From IMG/VR virus record IMGVR_UViG_3300046780_000170, positions 1-41,526 of that record: 41,526 nucleotides of DNA. The stretch is one strand, 5' to 3'. The stretch is from a virus. The position numbers and the translations under genes were made by a program. The first letter of the stretch is position 1; each line of letters starts with the position of its first letter. Under the pieces are notes generated by a model that ran no database searches, was not told the origin of the DNA, and saw only the letters and a list, made by a program, of their open reading frames with translations. Shown one piece after another: positions 1 through 6,319 of the stretch.

Positions 1-125
1 GCATCCATAGTGGTGCCGAAATACGGTGTGAACTGATTTTCGCGGAGGAACTCTACCCAGAAGTCACTTTGCCATTGTATTGGGGTTAAGCCCGGTCTTG
101 CCGGGGTTAGGATCATGTCAGCCAT
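1..125 (-). CDS. Major capsid protein, 5' end of the second copy (cut by the window edge)
   Basis: This is the first 41 codons of the capsid gene that is complete at the other end of the window. It is a product of linearising a circular sequence inside the gene, not a second gene. Compared with the complete copy it differs at two bases, both third-codon positions: Leu27 CTC against CTT, and Thr14 ACC against ACT. Both are silent. Confidence 0.9.
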   Translation of the reverse strand, partial: MADMILTPARPGLTPIQWQSDFWVEFLRENQFTPYFGTTMD

Positions 126-211
126 TGTTTGGGGTTCCGCATTGGGATTGCGGCCCGCTTCGACGACCCGGACTCGATAGGTCGAACCGCCCGCTTGTTA
201 CGACCCGGCTA
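1..211. repeat. Terminal redundancy, left copy
   Basis: These 211 bases recur at 41316-41526 with two mismatches, at positions 45 and 84 of the repeat. The overlap shows that the sequence closes into a circle of about 41.3 kb, as expected for a circular or circularly permuted phage genome assembled from reads. The ends cut a gene, so they are unlikely to be the physical packaging ends. Confidence 0.9.
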
Positions 212-304
212 CGGTCGGACACCCGCTGAGTTCACCCGGCGACGGTTAGCCCCACTTCGACGACCTGGGACTGGTCGAAACGCCCGATTGCCCCCGGCTA
301 CGGG
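157..304. repeat. Two degenerate copies of a hairpin-bearing unit upstream of the capsid gene
   Basis: The gap between the scaffold and capsid genes holds two related blocks, about 157-216 and 254-304. Each begins CTTCGACGACC, continues to GGTCGAA (a potential hairpin with stem GACC/GGTC), then CGCCCG, and ends near CCCGGCTACGG. The loop differs between copies (11 and 7 bases) while the stem is kept. In the transcribed direction this lies just before the capsid start, where no strong Shine-Dalgarno is visible. A 5'-UTR, processing or promoter role is possible. It does not fold as a convincing tRNA. Confidence 0.45.
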
Positions 305-320
305 GTAGGCACGGCACGTC

Positions 321-1208
321 TTAGTAACGCACTGAGCCGCCTGCGCCGTTGGGCCGCTTGCGGTTCTGGACGACACTGAGCACGTCCTCGAGGCTCGGCT
401 CGCCGGTCCATGCCCCCGCCGTGCGTCCTGCGACGCTGCGCGCGGTGCCAAGCGATGGCTGCATGCCGGCCGCTGGTGATGGAGCTGGCGTGGCCTTAGC
501 CTCGGCCTCCCACTTCACGCGCTCCTCGGCCAGTATCTTCTCGCGGTATGCGGCTGGATCGTCACCGACATCGCGCACCAGGCGCAGGCGGTCGACCTCG
601 CGGGTGAGCCAGGCATAGGGATGCGGCTGGCTGTAGAGCTTGCCGAACAGCGTCGGGTCCGCGTTGGCCAAGTTGCGGAACTCAGCCACATATTCCGACA
701 GCTTCTCTGCCCCGATCTTATCCGCCAACATCATCTCGGAGTTGTTGAGCCGCTCGTTGAGCAGCGCGGCCTGCTGCTGCTGGACGACGTGCTGGGCCCA
801 GCCCTGCGGGTTGGTGGCCGGGTCTGGCGGCGGCTGTGGGGGCGCCTGCGGCTGCGGTGGTGGGGCTGTCGCGCGGCGCTGGGCCTCATCGAACTGGCGC
901 TGCAGCTCCTTGTGCTTGGTCTCAGCCTCGACCGCACGGGCTTTCCAGTCCTGGCGGCGTTGGCGTTCGCGCTCCAGCACCTGCTGCGGGATGTACGACT
1001 TGCCGTCCTGCTCAAGCCGATCGGTCGGCTCCGCATCGGCCTCGTCCTCGGGCTCTGGCTTCGCTGTGGCGGGCTTAGCGGCCGGCTCGGCCTTTGCCTC
1101 GGGCTTCGGTGCCGGCGGCTCTGGCGCTGCCTGCGGGGCTGGTGCGGGGGCGTCTGTGACGGTCGCGGTCTCGCCCTTGAGGAAGCTCTCAAGTTGCTCG
1201 TTGGCCAT
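321..1208 (-). CDS. Putative head scaffolding protein
   Basis: A 295-residue protein starting MANEQLESFLKGE; the start is chosen because GAGGAT lies just upstream and the longer frame reads low-complexity sequence. Residues about 20-70 are rich in Ala, Pro, Glu and Lys. The middle (about 80-135) is a charged, Gln/Arg-rich probable coiled coil, followed by a Pro/Gln-rich linker and a mixed C-terminal region. Low complexity, high charge and coiled coil, together with a place directly before the capsid gene in transcription order, are typical of scaffolding proteins of short-tailed phages. Family membership is inferred from position and composition, not from a conserved motif. A minor head protein is the alternative. 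Confidence 0.65.
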   Translation of the reverse strand: MANEQLESFLKGETATVTDAPAPAPQAAPEPPAPKPEAKAEPAAKPATAKPEPEDEADAEPTDRLEQDGKSYIPQQVLERERQRRQDWKARAVEAETKHKELQRQFDEAQRRATAPPPQPQAPPQPPPDPATNPQGWAQHVVQQQQAALLNERLNNSEMMLADKIGAEKLSEYVAEFRNLANADPTLFGKLYSQPHPYAWLTREVDRLRLVRDVGDDPAAYREKILAEERVKWEAEAKATPAPSPAAGMQPSLGTARSVAGRTAGAWTGEPSLEDVLSVVQNRKRPNGAGGSVRY

Positions 1209-1289
1209 GGTGATCCTCAGAGATGCGTGTTGGTGGCGATCGACCCCGTGCCCGGTTCGTCTGGCAGGCACGGGGCGCCGCCTTCGGCC

Positions 1290-1595
1290 TCACCCGTGGG
1301 AGGAGTTCTCGGCCGTCAGTTCAAGTTCAGATGGCAGTGGCGGCAGCGTGCGGGCGCCTGGACGCAGCGGTTGTGGTGGTCGCTGGCGGGGTTCCGGCGT
1401 CGGCGCCCTCTGGGGCTGCTCCCGCATCTTCGGCAGCTTTAGTGCCTGCGTCTGCTTGGTGACGCTGTATTTGGAGCGCCCCATGAGCCGCCCGATCAGC
1501 ACCGGGCCGAGGCCGTTCTCCCAGAGTTGCCGCAACAACGTGCGCTCCTCGTCCGTCCAGGGCGTCGAGACGACGTGCTTCATGCTGGCTGGCAT
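1290..1595 (-). CDS. GcrA-like DNA-binding protein
   Basis: 101 residues. Residues about 12-55 (WTDEERTLLRQLWENGLG, then IGRLMGRSKYSVTKQTQALKLPK) match the N-terminal helix-turn-helix pattern of GcrA, the alphaproteobacterial cell-cycle regulator that works with RNA polymerase at methylated GANTC promoters. The C-terminal half is a Pro/Arg-rich tail without the cysteines of full GcrA, and the protein is short for that family. GGAG lies 9 bases before the start. It sits alone between an operator-like palindrome and the scaffold gene. It may adjust host or phage transcription. A generic Myb/SANT-type HTH is the alternative reading. Confidence 0.6.
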   Translation of the reverse strand: MPASMKHVVSTPWTDEERTLLRQLWENGLGPVLIGRLMGRSKYSVTKQTQALKLPKMREQPQRAPTPEPRQRPPQPLRPGARTLPPLPSELELTAENSSHG

Positions 1596-1649
1596 GGCGG
1601 CGCTCCGCTGTGCTAGGATGGCTTCCGCAATAAGTCCGAGAACTTCAGC

Positions 1650-1685
1650 GCCCCGTATCTCCCGTGTGAGACGGGGCTTCTTTTT
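1650..1685 (+). terminator. Hairpin with T-tract (rho-independent type, plus orientation)
   Basis: GCCCCGT and ACGGGGC pair across a loop that itself contains CTC/GAG, and the run TTCTTTTT follows on the plus strand. No plus-strand gene lies directly upstream, so it would stop antisense transcription entering from the left. On the minus strand it lies in the leader of the GcrA-like gene and could act there as an RNA structure. Confidence 0.55.
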
Positions 1686-1739
1686 GCCCCTGCGCGGTGG
1701 CCAATTGTGGCAACTGGCACTTTGCTACTCGGCAGGCGT

Positions 1740-1755
1740 CAAAATGGGCATTTTG
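1740..1755. promoter_or_regulatory. Operator-like palindrome
   Basis: CAAAATG-GG-CATTTTG is a perfect 7-bp inverted repeat placed 18 bases before the plus-strand gene that starts at 1773. It is AT-rich compared with its surroundings, as expected for a repressor site overlapping a promoter. Confidence 0.4.
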
Positions 1756-1772
1756 AAGAGTAGAGGGTGATC

Positions 1773-2030
1773 ATGTCTATGCCAGGATCGGCGTTTCGCC
1801 AGCCAGACGATATTGATGACATGCCACAGCCGTGCCCTGAATGCGCTGGCAGCGTGGATCAGGAAGCGACGCATATCAGCCTGCTGGCAGCGCCGATCCT
1901 GGGGCCGATGCTGGCGTCATACCTGGTCGCGGGGCGAGGCGTCACGGAGGCTGGCCTAGCGCATCTGCGGGCGACAGCGATCACCCAGGCTAAGGCGCTA
2001 TGGCAGGACACGTTGGCTGGCGACGCGTGA
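1773..2030 (+). CDS. Small plus-strand moron protein, unknown function
   Basis: 85 residues beginning MSMPGSAFRQPDD. GAGGGT lies a few bases before the ATG; a GTG two codons earlier is possible. The N-terminal part carries one CPEC pair (half of a zinc ribbon), followed by a hydrophobic/alanine-rich segment and a helical C-terminus. I do not recognise a family. It is transcribed against the surrounding late genes from its own leader, with a palindrome in front and a plus-oriented hairpin terminator further upstream, so it looks like a self-contained moron unit. Confidence 0.5.
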   Translation: MSMPGSAFRQPDDIDDMPQPCPECAGSVDQEATHISLLAAPILGPMLASYLVAGRGVTEAGLAHLRATAITQAKALWQDTLAGDA

Positions 2031-2056
2031 GGGGCAGGTTGATGAGTAGGAGGCGG

Positions 2057-2284
2057 CTACTGCCTCGTCAGGCACGCCGACAGCAACTGGTTGAGCACGT
2101 CGGCGGTGTGCTTCGCCCGTGCATCCACGAACCACGCCAGAAAGCCCAGCGCCATCACGTTGCAGAGCACCAAAGCTAGGAACTGCGGGCCCAGCCCGTG
2201 AGTGACCGACTGCCCCAGCTTGATCGCCGCCTGCACGACCGTGGTGTGGCCGTGGCCGTTGCCGTTGGGCGGAGCCTCGGCCAT
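2057..2284 (-). CDS. Small membrane protein, holin candidate
   Basis: 75 residues: a polar, Gly/His-rich N-terminus, one hydrophobic segment at about 33-53 (FLALVLCNVMALGFLAWFV) and a charged helical C-terminus. One membrane segment, small size and a TGATG junction with the preceding gene suit a single-span holin or an inner-membrane lysis accessory protein. No endolysin lies directly beside it, so the lysis assignment is tentative. Confidence 0.55.
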   Translation of the reverse strand: MAEAPPNGNGHGHTTVVQAAIKLGQSVTHGLGPQFLALVLCNVMALGFLAWFVDARAKHTADVLNQLLSACLTRQ

Positions 2285-2472
2285 CAGGCCACGTAACGCC
2301 CTTGGTCATCCCATTTCTGCCAGCCAGGCGTCGACGGCGTGAGAATGGCGATCGCCACCGGCTCTCCCAGCGTCATCGGGTCGCCGCCACCATACGTCGG
2401 GCACGGATTGTCGAATGCGAGGTAGTGGTCGCCGTTCTTCCACAGCCACAGCCTGGTCGGTTCCTCGCTCAT
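2284..2472 (-). CDS. Conserved-type small protein, unknown function
   Basis: 62 residues, rich in Trp, Pro and Gly, with no membrane segment or known motif. It starts at a TGATG overlap with the PEP-CTERM gene and ends at a TGATG overlap with the membrane protein downstream, so the three genes are translationally coupled. I do not recognise a family. Confidence 0.6.
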   Translation of the reverse strand: MSEEPTRLWLWKNGDHYLAFDNPCPTYGGGDPMTLGEPVAIAILTPSTPGWQKWDDQGRYVA

Positions 2473-3107
2473 CAGGCTCGCCGCTGACGCACCAAGCCAA
2501 GCCCGAGCAGCCCGACGCCCAGCAGCGCCAGCGTGGCAGGCTCCGGCACCGCGCTGGCGCTGAATGTCCCCGACACCGACGAGGTGAACGAGCCGATGCT
2601 GGTGCCAACGATCTGGAATGCCGGCGTGATGCCAGCGAACGCCAACCCCACCGCGCTCGGATTGAACAGGTCGGTGATCACATCGGATGTCAGCGTCAGG
2701 CTGTCCGGTGGGGCACCAACGGCGAGCGCGCCACCAGCACCACTGCCGAACGTCACGTCAGCGAATGTGCCGCTGAGGTAGTTCGTGCCGCCGCCGCCTG
2801 CCGCGCTGGTAATGCTGAACGTGCCGCTGAACTTCTGCGCGGATCCACCAAGGATCGGTTGGGCGGCGCCCACCGAGGCCGCACTGAGGTCGAAGAAGGC
2901 CGCAGTCGGGCTGCCATTCTCGATCTGGGTGATGCTGATCGACGCATCAGTCGCGCTGAGCGTCGTCGCATCCTGTGCGGCATTCTCGACGGCGCTGATC
3001 GGCGTCCCGGCGGTCTGGCCGAACGAGAGAATGACCGCCGCATAGGCCGGTGCGTGGAAGAAGCAGGCGCCAGCGATGATGCTGACGCCTAGCAGTGCGT
3101 GTTTCAT
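2472..3107 (-). CDS. Secreted protein with a PEP-CTERM sorting signal
   Basis: 211 residues. The N-terminus is a classic signal peptide (MKHALLGVSIIAGACFFH, then APAYA as cleavage site). The body is Ser/Thr/Gly/Ala-rich and beta-like. The C-terminus has the tripartite PEP-CTERM signal: VPEPAT, a hydrophobic stretch ALLGVGLLGLGLV, and a basic RQRRA tail. Such proteins are normally host exoproteins processed by exosortase and linked to exopolysaccharide. The start follows AGGGGC and coincides with the signal peptide. The open frame continues upstream without a stop through a Cys-rich stretch (codons from about 3263), which may be a separate fused remnant. Here it is a phage cargo gene, likely acting at the host surface. 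Confidence 0.85.
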   Translation of the reverse strand: MKHALLGVSIIAGACFFHAPAYAAVILSFGQTAGTPISAVENAAQDATTLSATDASISITQIENGSPTAAFFDLSAASVGAAQPILGGSAQKFSGTFSITSAAGGGGTNYLSGTFADVTFGSGAGGALAVGAPPDSLTLTSDVITDLFNPSAVGLAFAGITPAFQIVGTSIGSFTSSVSGTFSASAVPEPATLALLGVGLLGLGLVRQRRA

Positions 3108-3267
3108 GACGTGAAGCCCCTGTGTGTTTGTTGTCATCTTGCTTGCCCAGCTGGAGCATGTCTCGCGGCTGCTTGTGTTGCATGCCTGCAGAGCGCCCCA
3201 ACTGATGCTGGCAATCGGACGCCCCGGCCAGTAGCGGCAAGTGGCGCAATAGCGCCCGGTCATGTCG

Positions 3268-3777
3268 TCACTTAGGCTGTGCGTGTGGCGGCAGCGGCAT
3301 CCCAGGGCGCAGCGAGGGGTCAACGCTCACATACTTCCACCCAAGACTTGGGCTGTAGCAGAGCATCCAGAACGTCTGCGATGGCAGCGCGTTGTCGATC
3401 TGCCCGCCTTGCCCGCCAGGCAGCCCCTGATCGGGCCGTGGTGGATTACCGGGCATCGGCCCGCCGCCGGGATGCGCACCGCCTCCAGGCAGGCCCTGGT
3501 CAGGCCGCGCGGGGCGACCAGGCGACGGCCAGATGGTACCGGGCTGGACCGGCAGGGAGTTGTCTGGCCCGATCGGCACGATGGGGTTGCCACCAGTCGG
3601 CGGCGGCCAGATGCCAGGTGGCGCTGGCGGCAGCACGATTGGAAGCGATGGGCGGTCGCTGCTGATGCCATACCCAGGATCCACATCGCCCTCGGCGCCT
3701 GGCAGCTCATTGCTCGGATAATTGCTCCCGACGCTATCAAGCGTCAAAGCCCCGCCAGTCACGCGAAATGTTGGCAT
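3268..3777 (-). CDS. Pro/Gly-rich protein, unknown function
   Basis: 169 residues. The N-terminal 30 residues are ordinary (MPTFRVTGGALTLDSVGSNY). Residues about 40-130 are a Pro/Gly-rich linker with a repeated RPDQGLPGG motif. The C-terminal 30 residues (TFWMLCYSPSLGWKYVSVDP) look folded. GGAGAC precedes the ATG. I do not recognise a family. The linker and location in the late block suggest a virion-associated or lysis-associated role, which is inference only. Confidence 0.65.
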   Translation of the reverse strand: MPTFRVTGGALTLDSVGSNYPSNELPGAEGDVDPGYGISSDRPSLPIVLPPAPPGIWPPPTGGNPIVPIGPDNSLPVQPGTIWPSPGRPARPDQGLPGGGAHPGGGPMPGNPPRPDQGLPGGQGGQIDNALPSQTFWMLCYSPSLGWKYVSVDPSLRPGMPLPPHAQPK

Positions 3778-3902
3778 CAGATGTCTCCATGTGTTGATGT
3801 CGTTGCGTGTTGGACTCGACCGTGCTGAGATGGCGGGACCGCGTGGTGCAAGGCTCGCGGGAGAGTAGCCGGGCGGTGACCGCCAGAAGCCGCCCCTACT
3901 CG

Positions 3903-4091
3903 CTATCCGGCCCTGTCGTCACGCGACGGTTCGGTGGCAATCGCGATGCGCTTCCAGCCAGCCTCACACTGAGGGCAATGGATGGCGCGCATCGAGGCGA
4001 TGACGACCATGGCAGGCGCGTCCATCACCAGGTCGTGCATCCATCTGTGGTGACAGGCCAAGCAGAGAAACGGGGTGTTCTGCAGGATCAT
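3903..4091 (-). CDS. Small zinc-ribbon protein
   Basis: 62 residues with two CxxC pairs (CLAC near residue 10 and CPQC near residue 39) separated by a hydrophobic linker, the pattern of a zinc ribbon. GGG lies directly before the ATG, which follows the stop of a 24-codon membrane peptide by four bases. It may bind nucleic acid or act as an adaptor; no specific family is visible. Confidence 0.6.
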   Translation of the reverse strand: MILQNTPFLCLACHHRWMHDLVMDAPAMVVIASMRAIHCPQCEAGWKRIAIATEPSRDDRAG

Positions 4092-4095
4092 CCCA

Positions 4096-4170
4096 TCACG
4101 TTACCGCGGTGATCAGCAGCACGACCAGCGCCAGAAGCAGCCATGCCAGGGCCAGCGCGCCGTGGCTCAC
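4096..4170 (-). CDS. 24-residue membrane peptide
   Basis: This frame starts with GTG in a GTGA overlap with the stop of the methyltransferase gene. It encodes a polar start (SHG) followed by an almost unbroken hydrophobic helix (ALALAWLLLALVVLLI). The coupled start and the fit between two genes support translation. The sequence resembles the tiny membrane peptides at 5360-5616 just upstream in the same operon. Function unknown. Confidence 0.5.
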   Translation of the reverse strand: MSHGALALAWLLLALVVLLITAVT

Positions 4171-5363
4171 TCCGCAGCCTCCGCGAACAGATCGGCCATA
4201 CGCTCGTCCTCCGGGTCAGCGGCCGGCACATCCACGAACAGCGGCGCGTCGTCCCGGCAGCGCTGCATGGCCATCTCGGTGTAGGCGGTGTTTAGCTCGA
4301 TCCCGATCGCATCACGTTGCAGCCGGTCCGCAACCAGTAGCGTCGTGCCGGCACCAGCAAATGGATCAAGAACGACACAAGGCGACACGGGCGCATCGTG
4401 GCCGCAGCCTGCGCGCCAGCCGGTGGTGGTGCTCGCAACGCTTGGCCCCATGCGGATGTCATAGTCGCCGCTCAGAGCCTGCACAGCGCCTGCGTGCTTG
4501 CCGTTTGGCACGTTGCCTGCCTTCCCGCTGCCGCTGGTAAACGCCACCGATCGCTCTGTGATGCGGGTCCACGGCTTGCCGCACTGGCTGCAACACCCGC
4601 GCTCCGACGTGCCAGCCTTGATGCACCGCTCGGCCAGCGCAGGCGGAAACGTCGCAAAGTGGGCCTCGCTGTAGGGTGCCGTGGGCAGCGTCCAGACGTT
4701 GCGTAGGTTGCGGCCAACAAGCCCATCCTTCGGATATTCCCTCATCTCGCGATCGCCGTTCAGCGATGTATTGAAAACACGAGACATATCAGTGCGTCCT
4801 GTGGGCTCCTCCCGCACCGCATCGGCATCGTAGAAATACCGCGCGCTCTTGGTCAGCAGAAACACATGCTCATGCGCGCTCGTTGGCCGGTCCCTGCAAC
4901 TCTCTGGCATCGGGTTCGGCTTGTGCCAGATGATGTCAGAGCGCAGCCACCACCCATCCGCCTGCAACGCCAGCGCCAGCCGCGCAGGCATCATCAGTAG
5001 TTGCTTGGCGGCGAGACCCGGCACTGCACCAACACCATCGCGGTTGCTGTTGCCGCCGTTCTTATCGGGGTTGCCAGCACGCCAACCCACGTTGTTGCCG
5101 CCTGAGAACGAGTCACCGATATTGCACCAAACTGTGCCGTCTGGTCTGAGAACTCTTTTCACCTCACGGAACACCGCGACCATCGTCGCCAGATACTCGT
5201 CAGGCGTCGGCTCCGATCCAATCTCGCGATGCTTGTCCGGGTGCGATGCGTCCAAATACGAGCGCAACGCATAGTACGGGGGCGACGTTACAACTGTATG
5301 CACGCTGTCGGCCGGCAGCGTCGCCAGCACATCCCGACAGTCGCCTGCTAGCAGCCGGATCAC
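4167..5363 (-). CDS. Site-specific DNA methyltransferase (amino-methyltransferase, beta-type order)
   Basis: 398 residues. The catalytic motif IV (TSPPYYALRSY) is near residue 26 and the AdoMet-binding motif (VLDPFAGAGTTLLVADRL) near 345, followed by GIELN. Catalytic motif first and FxGxG last is the beta arrangement. SPPY is typical of N4-cytosine and some N6-adenine enzymes. Cys pairs at about 262-275 (CCSQCGKPW) suggest a small zinc-binding insertion. The GTG start overlaps the stop of the preceding gene (GTGA). No restriction partner is visible, so it is probably an orphan methylase protecting phage DNA or altering regulation. Target sequence cannot be read from the protein. Confidence 0.9.
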   Translation of the reverse strand: MIRLLAGDCRDVLATLPADSVHTVVTSPPYYALRSYLDASHPDKHREIGSEPTPDEYLATMVAVFREVKRVLRPDGTVWCNIGDSFSGGNNVGWRAGNPDKNGGNSNRDGVGAVPGLAAKQLLMMPARLALALQADGWWLRSDIIWHKPNPMPESCRDRPTSAHEHVFLLTKSARYFYDADAVREEPTGRTDMSRVFNTSLNGDREMREYPKDGLVGRNLRNVWTLPTAPYSEAHFATFPPALAERCIKAGTSERGCCSQCGKPWTRITERSVAFTSGSGKAGNVPNGKHAGAVQALSGDYDIRMGPSVASTTTGWRAGCGHDAPVSPCVVLDPFAGAGTTLLVADRLQRDAIGIELNTAYTEMAMQRCRDDAPLFVDVPAADPEDERMADLFAEAAE

Positions 5364-5527
5364 CAGAACCGCCCGCCGCCGAACAGGATGAGCAGCACGA
5401 TGATCAGCAGCACAAGCCCTATTCCTCCGAAGCCGCCGTATCCGTAGTAGCCGCCCCGATAGCCGTAGTATCCGCCGCCGAAGCCGAACAGCACAATCAG
5501 GATGACGACCAGCAGTAGCAGGTTCAT
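5360..5527 (-). CDS. Small Gly/Tyr-rich membrane protein (DUF3309-like)
   Basis: 55 residues: a hydrophobic helix (NLLLLVVILIVLFGF), a central Gly/Tyr-rich repeat (YYGYRGGYYGYGGFGG), a second hydrophobic helix and a short FW end. Helix, GYYG-type loop and LGLILLI-type helix resemble the small bacterial DUF3309 proteins. It overlaps both neighbours by four bases (ATGA at the start, GTGA at the end). Role unknown; a small membrane-active protein in lysis or envelope modification is possible. Confidence 0.6.
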   Translation of the reverse strand: MNLLLLVVILIVLFGFGGGYYGYRGGYYGYGGFGGIGLVLLIIVLLILFGGGRFW

Positions 5528-5616
5528 CGCAGCCACCAATCGACCAGGAACCCGATCGCCGTGCCGATCGGCCAAGCGATAGCCACAGCGACAGCCATCC
5601 GCCATTCGGTGCTCAT
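5524..5616 (-). CDS. 30-residue single-span membrane peptide
   Basis: Begins MSTEWRM, continues as one hydrophobic helix (VAVAIAWPIGTAIGFLV) and ends DWWLR. It is the first gene of a tightly overlapping run, and its stop overlaps the next start (ATGA). Short polar start, one helix and Trp/Arg end are typical of real phage membrane micro-proteins. Function unknown. Confidence 0.5.
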   Translation of the reverse strand: MSTEWRMAVAVAIAWPIGTAIGFLVDWWLR

Positions 5617-5776
5617 CTCACACCTGGCCAGAAGATAAACCCGATCGTCACGGCGCACCTCCTTGCGGCTGCGGCTGTGTAGATGCTGACATAAGGATGC
5701 CCTATAAGGGTGCGGGACCGGGCGCTGTTGGCACAGCAACCCGGTTCCTAACCAAACGACCCGCTGGAGGATCGAA

Positions 5777-6319
5777 ATGGCTGATCAACACATAGACGAA
5801 ATCTGGCGCGTTATCCCAGCCTACCCGAACTACGAGGTGAGTGACCTGGGGCGCGTGCGCCGCGTAGCCGGGCGAATACTGAAGATCTGGACGCCACCCC
5901 CTCCGCACAGAAAGTTGCCTTACACTCGGGTGGTCCTGTCAGATAGAGGCACGAGAACCCAAAAGACACTCTTGCTTCATAGATTAGTCGCTCAGGCTTT
6001 CATCCCGAACCCAGACAACAAGCCCTGTGTGAACCACATCAACTTCGACGTGTTAGATGCCCGCGCCGTAAACCTCGAATGGTGCACTCGTAAGGAGAAC
6101 GCGCTTCACTCGTACCATGCCGGACGCTGGGGGCAATTCCGTCCCCAAAGACGGGGCGCTGAACACCCGAGCGCCAAACTCACCGAAGATGACGTGAGGA
6201 AAATCCGCGAAATGTCAGCAAGCGGCATGTCTGATGCTGAGGTGGCCGGAATGTTCGGCGTAAGCCGGTGGAGCGTGTCTGAGATCAGAGACCGAAAGAC
6301 ATGGAAACACGTTGTTTAA
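5777..6319 (+). CDS. HNH homing endonuclease with NUMOD4-like and HTH parts
   Basis: 180 residues. Residues about 8-40 (EIWRVIPAYPNYEVSDLGRV) are NUMOD4-like. Residues about 70-115 carry the HNH core (LLHRLVAQAFIPNP, then CVNHINFD and NLEWCTRKEN). Residues 135-180 are a helix-turn-helix (KLTEDDVRKIREM, VAGMFGVSRWSVSEI) ending RKTWKHVV. GGAGG lies before the ATG. It is on the plus strand between minus-strand late genes, and its last codons overlap the portal stop tail to tail. This fits a free-standing homing endonuclease that cuts phage lacking it. Confidence 0.9.
   Translation: MADQHIDEIWRVIPAYPNYEVSDLGRVRRVAGRILKIWTPPPPHRKLPYTRVVLSDRGTRTQKTLLLHRLVAQAFIPNPDNKPCVNHINFDVLDARAVNLEWCTRKENALHSYHAGRWGQFRPQRRGAEHPSAKLTEDDVRKIREMSASGMSDAEVAGMFGVSRWSVSEIRDRKTWKHVV

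Noticed and set aside
157-304. tRNA-like element
   Set aside because: GGTTCGA-like motifs occur, but no acceptor, D and anticodon arms can be assembled in order.
621-1770. Long plus-strand ORFs opposite the scaffold and GcrA-like genes
   Set aside because: Low-complexity Arg/Leu/Cys-rich translations, typical shadows of GC-rich genes; no start signals.
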